A stretch of 64,000 nt of DNA, from assembly GCA_013298695.1 (NCBI GenBank), contig JAAFIS010000005.1, forward strand, positions 1-64,000. Reading direction: 5' to 3'. Within the stretch, counting starts at the first letter, position 1. Each line of letters starts with the position of its first letter. The notes beneath the pieces were generated by a model. That model had not been told where the DNA came from and searched no databases. It saw only the letters and a program-made list of their open reading frames with translations. Of the stretch, positions 38,197 through 46,693 are shown piece after piece. The DNA comes from Betaproteobacteria bacterium. GTDB taxonomy: Bacteria > Pseudomonadota > Gammaproteobacteria > Burkholderiales > Casimicrobiaceae. The position numbers and the translations under genes were made by a program.

Positions 38197-40029
38197 ATGG
38201 TAACTAAGTTCCAATTTGCGATCTCTTGCGCCAGCTTTCTCTTGACGCAGACCGCATGGGCAGAGGCTTGCGCAGTTCGCACACAGCCGCTATCGAATGC
38301 GCACACCTTGACGGTTTCGAGTGCGACCTACTTTGGGCGTGGTGCGGCGGATGCGATTTTTGCAACCGAGTTCTCACCGGACTGCACGCTATTGGTCGCC
38401 GGGCGCATCACAAACGCGGCAAACACGTTTACCGATGTGACAAATGTTGGCAATCCGCTAGTTAACGGAACGACCGGAAGCGTCGCTAGATTTTCAACCG
38501 CCGGCACAACGCTCATCGCACGCAGCGTGATTGGTTCACAAATTAATGACATGGCGGTCAGCGACGCTTCCGGCGATGTTGCGCTCGCGAGCGACGTTGC
38601 GCTGGTGGTGCTCGCGTCTGATCTGTCTTCGGTGCGTTGGAGCGTTTCAGGCGGTACCAATCGTGTTGCCATGACCGCTGATGGCCGAGTCGCGGCGTTG
38701 TTTGGCAAAACGCTGCGCGTGTACACCGCGGCTGGCGCTCGCCTGTTCGAGCTCACGCTCGGAGATGCGATGGTCAACGACGTCGCGATCGACGCTGCAA
38801 GCGGCCTGGTGTTCGTAACGGGGATGGCGCAGCGCGACGGCGGCAGCTGCTCCCAATTGCAAGTCGCGTGGATCCGCGCCTACGAACTCAGCTCGAGTGG
38901 CACGCTGCGCTGGCGTGCATACGATTACCCGACGCGCTACGCAGATCAACACGGCGATTGCGCGGATGCGCGCGGGCGATTAGTGGCAATGGGGCGAGAC
39001 GGCAAGCTCTATTTCGGTGGCACCAGCGCGGGTGGCAACTCGATGTTCCGGTGGACGCCACAAACCCGCGCCTCGACGGATCCGCCGCTCGTTGCTACTG
39101 CCATCTGGCCCAGCGCGGCGAACGTACAAACCGGTAACGACTACTACGTTAATCCGTTTAATACGCGATCAAACCACATCACCTATGTCGCGCGCTTCGA
39201 TCCCGCGAGCGGTCGTCATGAAATGGGTTTTTTCTTGTTGTCTCGACTTGGTATCGCTAGCGATTCCAACGGGAACGGCAACACGATTGAGCCGCGGGCA
39301 ATTGCTGCCGACGAAACGGGGCGTGTCTACGTCGGCGGATTCTCAGCGTATCAGTTGAAGAATCGAGAAAACGCAACGATTAACGGAGTTCGGCTCGCTG
39401 CGTATGCCGGAGAAGACGCGTGGCTGCTGATCACCTCCGCCGACTACGCGCAACGCGACACCTGGATTGCGTTTAACAACGGCGGTAAGGGCACGGTGTA
39501 CGGCGTCGCGGCGCGAGGGAACGCGGTGGCGATTGGGGTTGGTGTGACTGTCGCACCCTTGTTCGTCACCGCCAACGCGGTGCAAACTTCGCCACCTTCG
39601 TCAACCACCACGCCTGCTGAAAAAAGCGGATATCTGGCTGCGTTTCCGGTGACCGCTGCGTCGTCGCCGTGCTGGTTTGATTTAGACGGTGACGGTCAAA
39701 TCGCCGCACTACGCGACGGCCTCGCGCTCATACGAACCGCCCAAAGCGTGGCCGCTGGCAACGTGTTTGTACGCACCGGTATTGCAAGTGCTTCGCAGCA
39801 CATCGCGCGCACCCGAGCAACGCTTGCGATCTCAACTCAAACGCTGGATGTCGACGGCAACGGCATCGTTGAGGCGGCAACCGACGGGGTGATTTTGTTG
39901 CGCGGCATGCTGGGATTGAAAGGCGATGCGCTCATCGCAGGCGCGTTGGGAGTCGCTCCGCCGAGCGGCGTTTGGCGCAATACGGGGGCGCTGATCGAGG
40001 CGCATCTTGCGGCGAACTGCGTCCGCTAA
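38197..40029 (+). CDS. Secreted propeller-like protein with C-terminal dockerin-like calcium loops
   Basis: The 610 residues start with a signal peptide (cleavage near AWAEA, about residue 23). Residues 30-480 are strand-rich with repeated patterns such as VAMTADGRVAALFG and AIDAASGLVFVTG, suggesting a beta-propeller. After a proline/threonine linker (SPPSSTTTPAE) come two EF-hand-like loops, D495-L-D-G-D-G and D551-V-D-G-N-G, each followed by a helix (DGLALIR, DGVILLRGMLG), the layout of a type I dockerin. Dockerins bind cohesins in clostridial cellulosomes; similar domains in proteobacteria have unknown partners. No cohesin is seen nearby. ATG 38197 is used. Confidence 0.8.
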   Translation: MVTKFQFAISCASFLLTQTAWAEACAVRTQPLSNAHTLTVSSATYFGRGAADAIFATEFSPDCTLLVAGRITNAANTFTDVTNVGNPLVNGTTGSVARFSTAGTTLIARSVIGSQINDMAVSDASGDVALASDVALVVLASDLSSVRWSVSGGTNRVAMTADGRVAALFGKTLRVYTAAGARLFELTLGDAMVNDVAIDAASGLVFVTGMAQRDGGSCSQLQVAWIRAYELSSSGTLRWRAYDYPTRYADQHGDCADARGRLVAMGRDGKLYFGGTSAGGNSMFRWTPQTRASTDPPLVATAIWPSAANVQTGNDYYVNPFNTRSNHITYVARFDPASGRHEMGFFLLSRLGIASDSNGNGNTIEPRAIAADETGRVYVGGFSAYQLKNRENATINGVRLAAYAGEDAWLLITSADYAQRDTWIAFNNGGKGTVYGVAARGNAVAIGVGVTVAPLFVTANAVQTSPPSSTTTPAEKSGYLAAFPVTAASSPCWFDLDGDGQIAALRDGLALIRTAQSVAAGNVFVRTGIASASQHIARTRATLAISTQTLDVDGNGIVEAATDGVILLRGMLGLKGDALIAGALGVAPPSGVWRNTGALIEAHLAANCVR

Positions 40030-40120
40030 AGTTCATAAAAGTAGCTTTTGACGATACTTGGTGGTCATTTGGGTGCTACTGGGTGTAAATAAGTAGGCCT
40101 CGTGGTTCGTCGTGATTAAC

Positions 40121-40155
40121 GTTCACTCCATCGCAACACGCGATGTTGAATGAAC
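40121..40155 (+). promoter_or_regulatory. Leader hairpin before the YiaA-like gene
   Basis: An imperfect stem (GTTCACTCCATCGC, 40121-40134, against GCGATGTTGAATGAAC, 40140-40155) with an AACAC loop ends just before the AAGGA site of the YiaA-like gene. It could control translation or protect the message. Confidence 0.35.
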
Positions 40156-40168
40156 AAGGAATCACGAA

Positions 40169-40732
40169 ATGAACGCAACTGCTAACACCGCCGCGCCCAG
40201 CGCCGCCCAGCTGCGCGCCGAGCCCAGTGCCCGCGCCGCGTTTTCAGCGCCAGACGCTAACGCCCAAGATTATTGGGTGAAAGAGTCGAAAAAAGAAAAA
40301 GTCGGCATACCGCTTACGATCCGACGAGACACGAATGCGTGGCGCATGCAGGTTTGGATTTCATTTGCGATCGCTACGTTTCTGTGTGCAGTGGGGCTTG
40401 CCTACTTACCCGGCACTGATCTTGACCGCGCGTTTATGGTGATGGGCTATTTTTTCTGCCTATCAACGGCGTTTGTGCTTTCGAAATATGTGCGAGACAA
40501 CGCTGAAAAGAAAAGCGACACGCCAATGTTCGGCGCAGTAGTTTTCGTTGCCTTCGCCGCCGCGCTCGCACTGACCGCCTGGGGCTTGTACCGCATGAAT
40601 ATCGCCGATTCTTACAAGGCGTATTTGCTAGTCGGTTGGCTCTATCTCATCACCACCACCTTCACGCTGGCGAAGGCGCTGCGTGATGGTCACGAGGCCG
40701 ATCTTGCAGAAGCACAGGAATCTAGTCACTAG
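40169..40732 (+). CDS. YiaA/YiaB-type inner-membrane protein
   Basis: The 187 residues have an alanine-rich hydrophilic N-terminus (1-50) and then two copies of the YiaAB two-helix unit: WISFAIATFLCAVGLAYLPG with GYFFCLSTAFVLSKYVRDN, and VFVAFAAALALTAWGLYRM with VGWLYLITTTFTLAKALRD. Four membrane helices result. The E. coli YiaA and YiaB proteins are uncharacterised inner-membrane proteins. AAGGA precedes ATG 40169. It heads a three-gene plus-strand group with an STM0539-like and a DUF2145 gene. Confidence 0.85.
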   Translation: MNATANTAAPSAAQLRAEPSARAAFSAPDANAQDYWVKESKKEKVGIPLTIRRDTNAWRMQVWISFAIATFLCAVGLAYLPGTDLDRAFMVMGYFFCLSTAFVLSKYVRDNAEKKSDTPMFGAVVFVAFAAALALTAWGLYRMNIADSYKAYLLVGWLYLITTTFTLAKALRDGHEADLAEAQESSH

Positions 40733-40793
40733 AGCAATCCCCACGCCCATCAGCGGCAACAGATCTCAGCAAAATTTTTCTAGGAGACACGAA

Positions 40794-41246
40794 ATGAAAC
40801 AAATGATTACGTCGGCCGTCCTGGCCATCGCGCTCGGTATCACCGGCCCTGCGAGCGTCCAAGCCGCGCATGCACACGGCGCATCAGAGGCTAGCGCATT
40901 GTCGGTTGCGCTGCCCATCGCAGTGGTGGTGAGCTCTGGTGCTGCGAGCAGTGTGGCGGTCGCGGCGTTGCCAGTCGCGCTGTCGGTCACCGGCAGCACC
41001 CTAGTCGTGAAGTCGGTGGAAGCGTCTGCGCGCGGCGTGGTGTGCGTGTTTGAGCGCGCAAGCGACGGCGCTCGCGTGAGCGTCGAAATTGTGGGGCGAT
41101 CAGCCGCGAACATCGGCGTTGTAGCTGGCGCGACGGTGAGCGTAACCGTAATTGCTTCCGGCGCATTAATCTCCGCAGCTGGCGAAGCGATTGCATTTTT
41201 TCCGAACGCGCTGGGCCGTGCGCTTTCTCACCATGAACGGATGTAG
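40794..41246 (+). CDS. Exported alanine/valine-rich protein, STM0539-like
   Basis: The 150 residues have a signal peptide (MKQMITSAVLAIALGITGPA, cleavage near VQAAHA). The mature part is almost all small and hydrophobic residues (A, V, S, G) with two glycine/valine-rich stretches and one cysteine region (VVCVFERASDG). This resembles the STM0539 family of periplasmic proteins, usually found next to a DUF2145 gene, as here. The GGAG site before ATG 40794 is strong. Its function is unknown; the DUF2145 gene begins two bases after its stop. Confidence 0.6.
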   Translation: MKQMITSAVLAIALGITGPASVQAAHAHGASEASALSVALPIAVVVSSGAASSVAVAALPVALSVTGSTLVVKSVEASARGVVCVFERASDGARVSVEIVGRSAANIGVVAGATVSVTVIASGALISAAGEAIAFFPNALGRALSHHERM

Positions 41247-41248
41247 CG

Positions 41249-42073
41249 ATGAGCGTTTGCAATTCCCGTCGCGGCCTTCGCACAACGGCGGTTTCGACGC
41301 TGCTTGCCGTGGCGACGTCGATAGTTGCATCTTCGATGCTTGTCACCGCGGCACACGCGGGGCGATCCTGCGAAACGAAACGACTCACCACGCAGACCGT
41401 CGCCAACGGCCTAGCCTTGGCTGAGCGAACGCAACATGCGCTCAACGCAAGCGGCGCCAACGTTGTCCTCATTGCGCGCGCGGGTCAAGATCTGCGCAAG
41501 TATGGCCTTCGGTACTCACATCTTGGCTTCGCGCTTAAAGATGCTGAAGGCCGGTGGCGAGTGATTCACAAACTCAATGAATGTGGCACCGCTACATCAA
41601 ATATCTATCGGCAAGGGCTCGCAGAATTTTTTCTTGATGATCTGTTTCAGAACGAAGGCGCGTACGCAGTGCCGACGCCGGAAGCGCAGACTGCGCTATA
41701 CCGATTCCTCAGCACACAAGACGTTAAAGCGTTGCATCAAGCAAGCTATAGCGTAGTAGCCTACCCCTGGAGCACGCGATATCAACAGAGCAACCAATGG
41801 GTAACCGAAACGATTGCGCTTGCCATGAATCCGCAACTCGCGGGGCGTGAACGCGCGCAGGCGTGGCTCAAGTTTCGGGATTACACGCCAACGGCCTTAA
41901 AACTGCCAGCACTGGCACGGCTGGGCGGGAGGATGAGCGCCGCTAACGTTGCCTTTGATGACCATCCGAACGAGAAGCGATTTGCAGATCGCATCGAGAC
42001 AACGACCGCAGATTCGGTGTTCACGTGGCTTGCGAAAAGCAACCTGGCACATCCCGCGATCACTTTGCGATAG
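41249..42073 (+). CDS. DUF2145 protein, exported
   Basis: The 274 residues have an N-terminal export signal (VATSIVASSMLVTAAHA, cleavage about residue 37). The mature protein contains RAGQDLRKYGLRYSHLGFAL and WRVIHKLNECGTATSNIY, the DUF2145 core. Its H-G-containing strand and later cysteine recall the permuted papain (NlpC/P60-like) fold, but that is an inference. Function unknown. Two bases separate it from the STM0539-like gene, so the pair is translated together. A bidirectional terminator follows. Confidence 0.8.
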   Translation: MSVCNSRRGLRTTAVSTLLAVATSIVASSMLVTAAHAGRSCETKRLTTQTVANGLALAERTQHALNASGANVVLIARAGQDLRKYGLRYSHLGFALKDAEGRWRVIHKLNECGTATSNIYRQGLAEFFLDDLFQNEGAYAVPTPEAQTALYRFLSTQDVKALHQASYSVVAYPWSTRYQQSNQWVTETIALAMNPQLAGRERAQAWLKFRDYTPTALKLPALARLGGRMSAANVAFDDHPNEKRFADRIETTTADSVFTWLAKSNLAHPAITLR

Positions 42074-42083
42074 AAGTGTCCAC

Positions 42084-42113
42084 AAAAAAAGGGCGCCGAA
42101 GCGCCCATTTTTT
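42084..42113. terminator. Bidirectional terminator between DUF2145 and tctA
   Basis: The stem GGGCGC/GCGCCC (42091-42096, 42101-42106) with a CGAA tetraloop has A7 on the left and T6 on the right, so it can stop transcription from both convergent genes. Confidence 0.9.
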
Positions 42114-42148
42114 ACTTTCCACTAAACGTAGACGTACGTTGTGCGTGC

Positions 42149-43657
42149 TCAATCTTCGACAAATGTCTCTTCACGTTTTTTGCGTATCGCGGGCAAAGCA
42201 AGCACGATGAGTAGCAGCACTGAAAGCGCAAGCATCGTCGCACTGATTGGGCGTTGTACAAACACGATTGGATCGCCGCGAGACAACAGCATCGCGCGAC
42301 GTAAATTCTCTTCCATCATCGGCCCGAGAATGAATCCGAGCAACAGCGGCGCAGCTTCGCACTCGAGTTTGGCGAAGACGTAGCCGATTACGCCAAACAA
42401 CGCGATGATCCAGACATCAAAAATTGAATTGTTAACCGTGTAAACGCCGATGCAGCAGAACACCAAGATCATCGGGTAAAGCAAGCGATACGGAATCTTT
42501 AGAAGCTGAACCCACATCCCAATCAAAGGAAGATTCAAGATCACAAGCATTAGATTTCCGACCCACATCGATGCGATCAATCCCCAAAACAGTTGCGGAT
42601 TTGAAGTGATCACCTGCGGACCAGGTTGAATGTTGTGAATCGTCATCGCGCCGACCATGAGCGCCATCACGGCGTTCGGCGGTATGCCGAGCGTGAGCAA
42701 AGGAATAAAGGAGGTTTGCGCGCCAGCATTGTTTGCAGACTCAGGTGCTGCCACGCCGCGAATGTTGCCTTTTCCAAACGGCGGATCCGCGTTCGGACCT
42801 GCAATTTTCTTCTCGAGAGAATACGATGAGAACGATGCTAGAAGCGCGCCTCCGCCCGGCAATATTCCGAGCAACGAGCCGAGACCGGTGCCGCGAGCGA
42901 TCGCTCCCCAAGATTTCTTGAAGTCATCTAGCGTGGGCAATAGTTTGCCGACCTTTGACGTGAATACCTCTCGGGCTTCACCTTTCTCAAGGTTAATTAG
43001 TATCTCGCCAATACCGAAGATACCCATCGCAACGGCAACGAATCCGATGCCATCGGTGAGCTCGGGAGTGTCGAAACTAAACCGCGCGACACCCGAATTG
43101 ACATCGGTACCAACGAGCCCGAGTACGATGCCCAACACGATCATTGCAATCGCTTTGAGCACCGATCCGTGCGCCAGCACGACTGCCGCGATCAATCCCA
43201 GCACCATTAACGAAAAGTAATCGGCCGGACCAAATTTCAGCGCGGCTTCGGACAGCGGGGGCGCGAACGCAGCAACTAAAAGTGTGGAAAACGTGCCTGC
43301 AATGAACGAACCAATGGCCGCCATGCCGAGTGCTGCACCAGCTCGACCCTGACGTGCCATCTGATAGCCATCGAGCGCAGTAACCACGGACGACGATTCG
43401 CCGGGCAGGTTGACCAGAATCGCTGTGGTTGACCCGCCGTATTGCGCACCGTAATAAATGCCGGCGAGCATGATCAACGCCGAAACCGGTGGCAGCGCGT
43501 ATGTCGTGGGAAGCAACATCGCGATGGTCGCGACGGGCCCGATGCCTGGCAGCACACCGATGAGCGTGCCTAACAGGCAACCGATCAGCGCGTAGAGGAT
43601 ATTTTGAAATGTGAGCGCTACGCCGAAGCCGAGCGCGAGGTTGTCAATGAGGTCCAT
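42149..43657 (-). CDS. tctA: Tripartite tricarboxylate transporter, large permease TctA
   Basis: This large membrane subunit of 502 residues has about 12 helices. Hallmarks are GVLPGIGPVATIAMLLP near the start, YYGAQYGGSTTAILVNLPGE, and the second repeat GLGSLLGILPGGGALLASF with TLGIPPNAVMALMVGA. It imports citrate or other carboxylates with TctB and the binding protein TctC. The TctC gene, normally just upstream of tctB, is missing here. It starts three bases after tctB ends. Confidence 0.95.
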   Translation of the reverse strand: MDLIDNLALGFGVALTFQNILYALIGCLLGTLIGVLPGIGPVATIAMLLPTTYALPPVSALIMLAGIYYGAQYGGSTTAILVNLPGESSSVVTALDGYQMARQGRAGAALGMAAIGSFIAGTFSTLLVAAFAPPLSEAALKFGPADYFSLMVLGLIAAVVLAHGSVLKAIAMIVLGIVLGLVGTDVNSGVARFSFDTPELTDGIGFVAVAMGIFGIGEILINLEKGEAREVFTSKVGKLLPTLDDFKKSWGAIARGTGLGSLLGILPGGGALLASFSSYSLEKKIAGPNADPPFGKGNIRGVAAPESANNAGAQTSFIPLLTLGIPPNAVMALMVGAMTIHNIQPGPQVITSNPQLFWGLIASMWVGNLMLVILNLPLIGMWVQLLKIPYRLLYPMILVFCCIGVYTVNNSIFDVWIIALFGVIGYVFAKLECEAAPLLLGFILGPMMEENLRRAMLLSRGDPIVFVQRPISATMLALSVLLLIVLALPAIRKKREETFVED

Positions 43658-43660
43658 CGC

Positions 43661-44122
43661 TTAGCTCCAAGGGAAAAGTTTCATTTGGAGCTTGAGTCCC
43701 CAGACGAAGACGGCGGCGCAGAACACACACATGATCACCGTGATCATTGCCAGCTCACGGTAGTTTTTGTCGTGTGCGGCAATGCCCGAGATCATCGTGA
43801 GCAAAACGATTGATGCGATCATCCCAACGGGCTGCAGAAGCGCACCAAACAGGACAACGGCGACGGTGAGGATAATCACTGGCTTCCAAGTCCAACCAAT
43901 ACCTTCAGTCTTTGCCCAGTCAGCTTGATTTTTGAGTCCCACCGCTGCGATGATGGCACCGAGTGCCGCGAGCACACCTCCCAAGATTCGAGGAAAGTAA
44001 CCTGGGCCCATGCGCGAGGCCGATCCGATCGAATAGTTGTATGCGCCAACGAAAAAGATGACGCCGATTGCGAGGAACATGAGTCCTGCAAGCAAGTCTT
44101 TGTTTTTCAGAAATTGATTCAA
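43661..44122 (-). CDS. tctB: Tripartite tricarboxylate transporter, small permease TctB
   Basis: The 153 residues have four hydrophobic segments and the family's YNYSIGSASRMGPGYFPRIL motif after the first helix. It is the small membrane subunit paired with TctA. The start is TTG 44122, which has a strong GGGGGA site seven bases upstream; no ATG lies in a sensible place. No binding-protein gene precedes it. Confidence 0.92.
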   Translation of the reverse strand: MNQFLKNKDLLAGLMFLAIGVIFFVGAYNYSIGSASRMGPGYFPRILGGVLAALGAIIAAVGLKNQADWAKTEGIGWTWKPVIILTVAVVLFGALLQPVGMIASIVLLTMISGIAAHDKNYRELAMITVIMCVFCAAVFVWGLKLQMKLFPWS

Positions 44123-44293
44123 CTGAGAATCCCCCTGTTCAAGTTATGCCGAGCGCGATGAATTCAAAGCGCGTTGGCATTATTACCGACGTTTCCTGTC
44201 AGCGCCTACGAGTTTGATACTCGTGAATATTTGTAGTGAGCGCATGCGCGTTTCTCACCAATCGGGTGCGAGGTTCCTGACGTGTAACGGTCG

Positions 44294-44323
44294 AAAAAAA
44301 ACCGCCCGAGGGCGGTCTTTTTT
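44294..44323 (-). terminator. Terminator of the parvulin gene
   Basis: The stem ACCGCCC/GGGCGGT (44301-44307 and 44310-44316) has T tracts on both strands. It serves the PPIase gene ending at 44338. Confidence 0.88.
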
Positions 44324-44337
44324 TGGGTAGTGCTAAA

Positions 44338-45159
44338 TTACTTAACGCCAGCCTTGGTGCGCAATTCCATCACGTGATCTTCGAGAATTTTGCCCTGCAA
44401 GCGCTGTGCGAGCTGTGGCTTGACTTCCTCGTAAGGAGGCGCCTTCGCTTCACGAACGTCTTCGAGCTTGATGATGTGGAAACCGAACGGGCTTTGCACC
44501 GGTTGCGGCGTGTATTTACCTTTTTCGAGCGCGATCATTGCGTCAGAAAACGGCTTCACGTAGTTTGAAGGAACGGCCCAGTCCAGGTCGCCGCCGTTTT
44601 CTTTGGAGCCCGGATCTTTCGAACTCGCTTTGGCTAAGTCTTCAAATTTTCCGCCTGACTGCAACTGCTTGATCAGTGCATCGGCTTCTTCTTTCTTTTC
44701 GACCAGGATGTGGCGTGCGCGATATTCTTTGTCGCCCAAACCTGCTTTGATCTGATCGTATTCCTTTTTGAGCACGTCCTCGCTCACCTGCTTCGCGCCC
44801 ATCATGTCGTTGACGTACGCACGGATCAGGATGGTGTCGGAAGCTACTTGCATCTGTGTGCGCAGGGTCGCGTCGCGATCCATGCCTTTAGCTTTTGCCG
44901 CGCGCAGCAATAATTCGCGGTTGGTCAGTTCTTGTTTCAGAAACTCACGCAATTCCGGCGAATCCGGCTGCCCTTGAGCGACGCGCTCCTTGACGATAAG
45001 GTCGAGCTGCGCTTGCGAATAAAGCGCGCCAGCAGCGGGTGCTGATGCAGCGGCAGGCGCCGCAGACGCAGCAGGCTTCTTGGTTTGTGAAAAGGCAGGG
45101 CCTGCGGCGAGAGCCAAGCTCAGCGCGCCTGCAACGGTAACGATCATTGTGTTTTTCAT
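44338..45159 (-). CDS. Periplasmic parvulin-type peptidyl-prolyl isomerase
   Basis: The 273 residues have a signal peptide (MKNTMIVTVAGALSLALAAG, cleavage near AFSQ), an alanine-rich linker, an N-terminal chaperone-like helical part (50-130) and a parvulin domain with ARHILVEKKEEADAL, GGDLDWAVPSNYVKPF and PFGFHIIKLEDV. It should isomerise proline bonds of exported proteins in the periplasm (PrsA/SurA/PpiD class). I used ATG 45159 with GGAT upstream; the TTG at 45171 is less likely. yciB-bolA-PPIase is a conserved order. Confidence 0.92.
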   Translation of the reverse strand: MKNTMIVTVAGALSLALAAGPAFSQTKKPAASAAPAAASAPAAGALYSQAQLDLIVKERVAQGQPDSPELREFLKQELTNRELLLRAAKAKGMDRDATLRTQMQVASDTILIRAYVNDMMGAKQVSEDVLKKEYDQIKAGLGDKEYRARHILVEKKEEADALIKQLQSGGKFEDLAKASSKDPGSKENGGDLDWAVPSNYVKPFSDAMIALEKGKYTPQPVQSPFGFHIIKLEDVREAKAPPYEEVKPQLAQRLQGKILEDHVMELRTKAGVK

Positions 45160-45183
45160 AGTGTCATCCAAATGATGAAGTGG

Positions 45184-45492
45184 TTAAGACTGGGGTTCGC
45201 GCCCTGAGTTCAGCGCGGTCTTGCTTTGCTGATATTCGTGGGGTGTTTGGGTGATGAGCGAAATCGCATGTAATTCGTGTGGCATCAAATCGGCGACTAG
45301 TGAATACACCGTTCGGTGTCGGGAAACCGTGGTTTTGCCCTCAAACGCAGTGGAAACAATAAGCGCTGACAAGTGTCCACCGCCATTGTTGCCGCGGTGT
45401 CCAGCGTGTTCATGGGAATCGTCCGAGATATCCAGATGCACCGGAGCGAGCGGACGCAGGCGTGCGTTAACTGTGTCGACTAGCGGCGTCAC
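45184..45492 (-). CDS. bolA: BolA-family protein
   Basis: The 102 residues contain the BolA fold signature: LDISDDSHEHAGH, then GGGHLSALIVSTAFEGKTTVSRHR and LMPHELHAISLITQTP. It works with monothiol glutaredoxins in iron-sulfur handling and affects cell shape. The start is GTG 45492, which overlaps the stop of yciB (GTGA), so translation is coupled. The PPIase gene follows. Confidence 0.93.
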   Translation of the reverse strand: MTPLVDTVNARLRPLAPVHLDISDDSHEHAGHRGNNGGGHLSALIVSTAFEGKTTVSRHRTVYSLVADLMPHELHAISLITQTPHEYQQSKTALNSGREPQS

Positions 45493-46070
45493 TTCGCGTC
45501 CTTGGCGGCGGCGTCACTGCCCACGTTTTCCGAGGTCGCTGTTTCGCTCATGTATTTCGACAAATAAAAGACGTTCAAAATCGTGAAAACGAAAAAAATT
45601 CCCATCGCCCACCACACTTTGAAATTAACCCAAGTGTCAAGGCTGAAATACGTGGCAACGTAGCCGTTCAGCGCTGCCATACCGAGAAAGAACGCGATCC
45701 ACGTCCAGGTCAGCACGCGCCAAACGTTTTCCGGTGCTTCGATGTTGGCTTTGCTGAAGAGCACTGCGATCCAGTCGCGTTTATAAAAAAGCCGACCAAT
45801 CAACAGTGCTGCGGCGAACACGAGGTAGAGTGCCGACGGCTTCCATTTGATAAACATTTCGTCGTGCAACAGCAGCGTCGCACCGCCAAACACGACGATG
45901 ATCGCAAGGGAAAGCCATTGCATGCCAGATACTTTGCGTTGAACGAAATAGGCGTATCCGATGGCCGCGATCGAAGCAACGATCGCAATTCCCGTCGCAA
46001 AGTAGATGTCTTTCAGCTTGTAGGCAATGAAAAACAGGATGATCGGCGCGTATTCAAGAACAAATTGCAT
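45489..46070 (-). CDS. yciB: Septation protein A family, YciB
   Basis: This inner-membrane protein of 193 residues has about five helices, with the N-terminus FVLEYAPIILFFIAYKLKDI and the conserved KWKPSALYLVFAAALLIGR and WTWIAFFLGMAALNGYVA. YciB (IspA/IspZ) is needed for normal envelope and septum synthesis. It is the first gene of the yciB-bolA-PPIase group. Confidence 0.94.
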   Translation of the reverse strand: MQFVLEYAPIILFFIAYKLKDIYFATGIAIVASIAAIGYAYFVQRKVSGMQWLSLAIIVVFGGATLLLHDEMFIKWKPSALYLVFAAALLIGRLFYKRDWIAVLFSKANIEAPENVWRVLTWTWIAFFLGMAALNGYVATYFSLDTWVNFKVWWAMGIFFVFTILNVFYLSKYMSETATSENVGSDAAAKDAK

Positions 46071-46131
46071 AACCCGCCATTCTAGGTGGAGCGCAGGTTT
46101 GCGTTTGGCGTGCTGCGTCGCTCGTACGGGT

Positions 46132-46677
46132 TTAGAACGAAAACGCCGCTTTAAATGGGCTTAGATCAAATTTGGCGCCGGGATCGATTTTTCTACCAAA
46201 TGCTATTTCTGCGTGTGTAGTCATGGCATTCACTGAAAATGCAGCCTTCACTGAATCGGTGAGCGTGACGACAGATTGATACTGTTCCCGCGTAAACGCG
46301 GTTTCCGAATCGCCTTCAATTTCGATACCAACCGAAAAGTCGTTGCAGCGTTCGCGACCCCGCCAACAGGATACGCCTGCATGCCAGGCGCGCTTTCGCA
46401 GGTCCACGAATTGAACGATTTCGCCGGTCCGGCGCACAAAAAAGTGCGCGGAAACGCGAAGCGCTGATAGCTCAGCCAGCAACGGATCTTGCGCGTCGAT
46501 TTGATTGGTGAACAGTCGCGTTACGCCGTCGCCCGAGAAAACGCCTGCGGGCAAACTGATGTGATGCAGAACCATCAAATCTATTGAGGCGCCGTCCGGT
46601 CGATCGTCGAAATTCGGCGAATCGATGCGCGTTGCGTTTTTCAGCCAACCGCGCTCAAACTGTTGTTCGGTCGTCAT
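46132..46677 (-). CDS. ampD: 1,6-anhydro-N-acetylmuramyl-L-alanine amidase AmpD
   Basis: AmpD is a cytoplasmic zinc amidase of 181 residues that recycles murein fragments and so affects beta-lactamase control. Zinc and catalytic residues lie in LMVLHHISLPAG, WHAGVSCWRGRERCNDFSVG and THAEIAFGRKIDPG. The N-terminal RIDSPNFDDRP is a known AmpD feature. The gene is 16 bases downstream of pilR, a common betaproteobacterial link. Confidence 0.95.
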   Translation of the reverse strand: MTTEQQFERGWLKNATRIDSPNFDDRPDGASIDLMVLHHISLPAGVFSGDGVTRLFTNQIDAQDPLLAELSALRVSAHFFVRRTGEIVQFVDLRKRAWHAGVSCWRGRERCNDFSVGIEIEGDSETAFTREQYQSVVTLTDSVKAAFSVNAMTTHAEIAFGRKIDPGAKFDLSPFKAAFSF

Positions 46678-46693
46678 TCAGGGGTTGATGACG

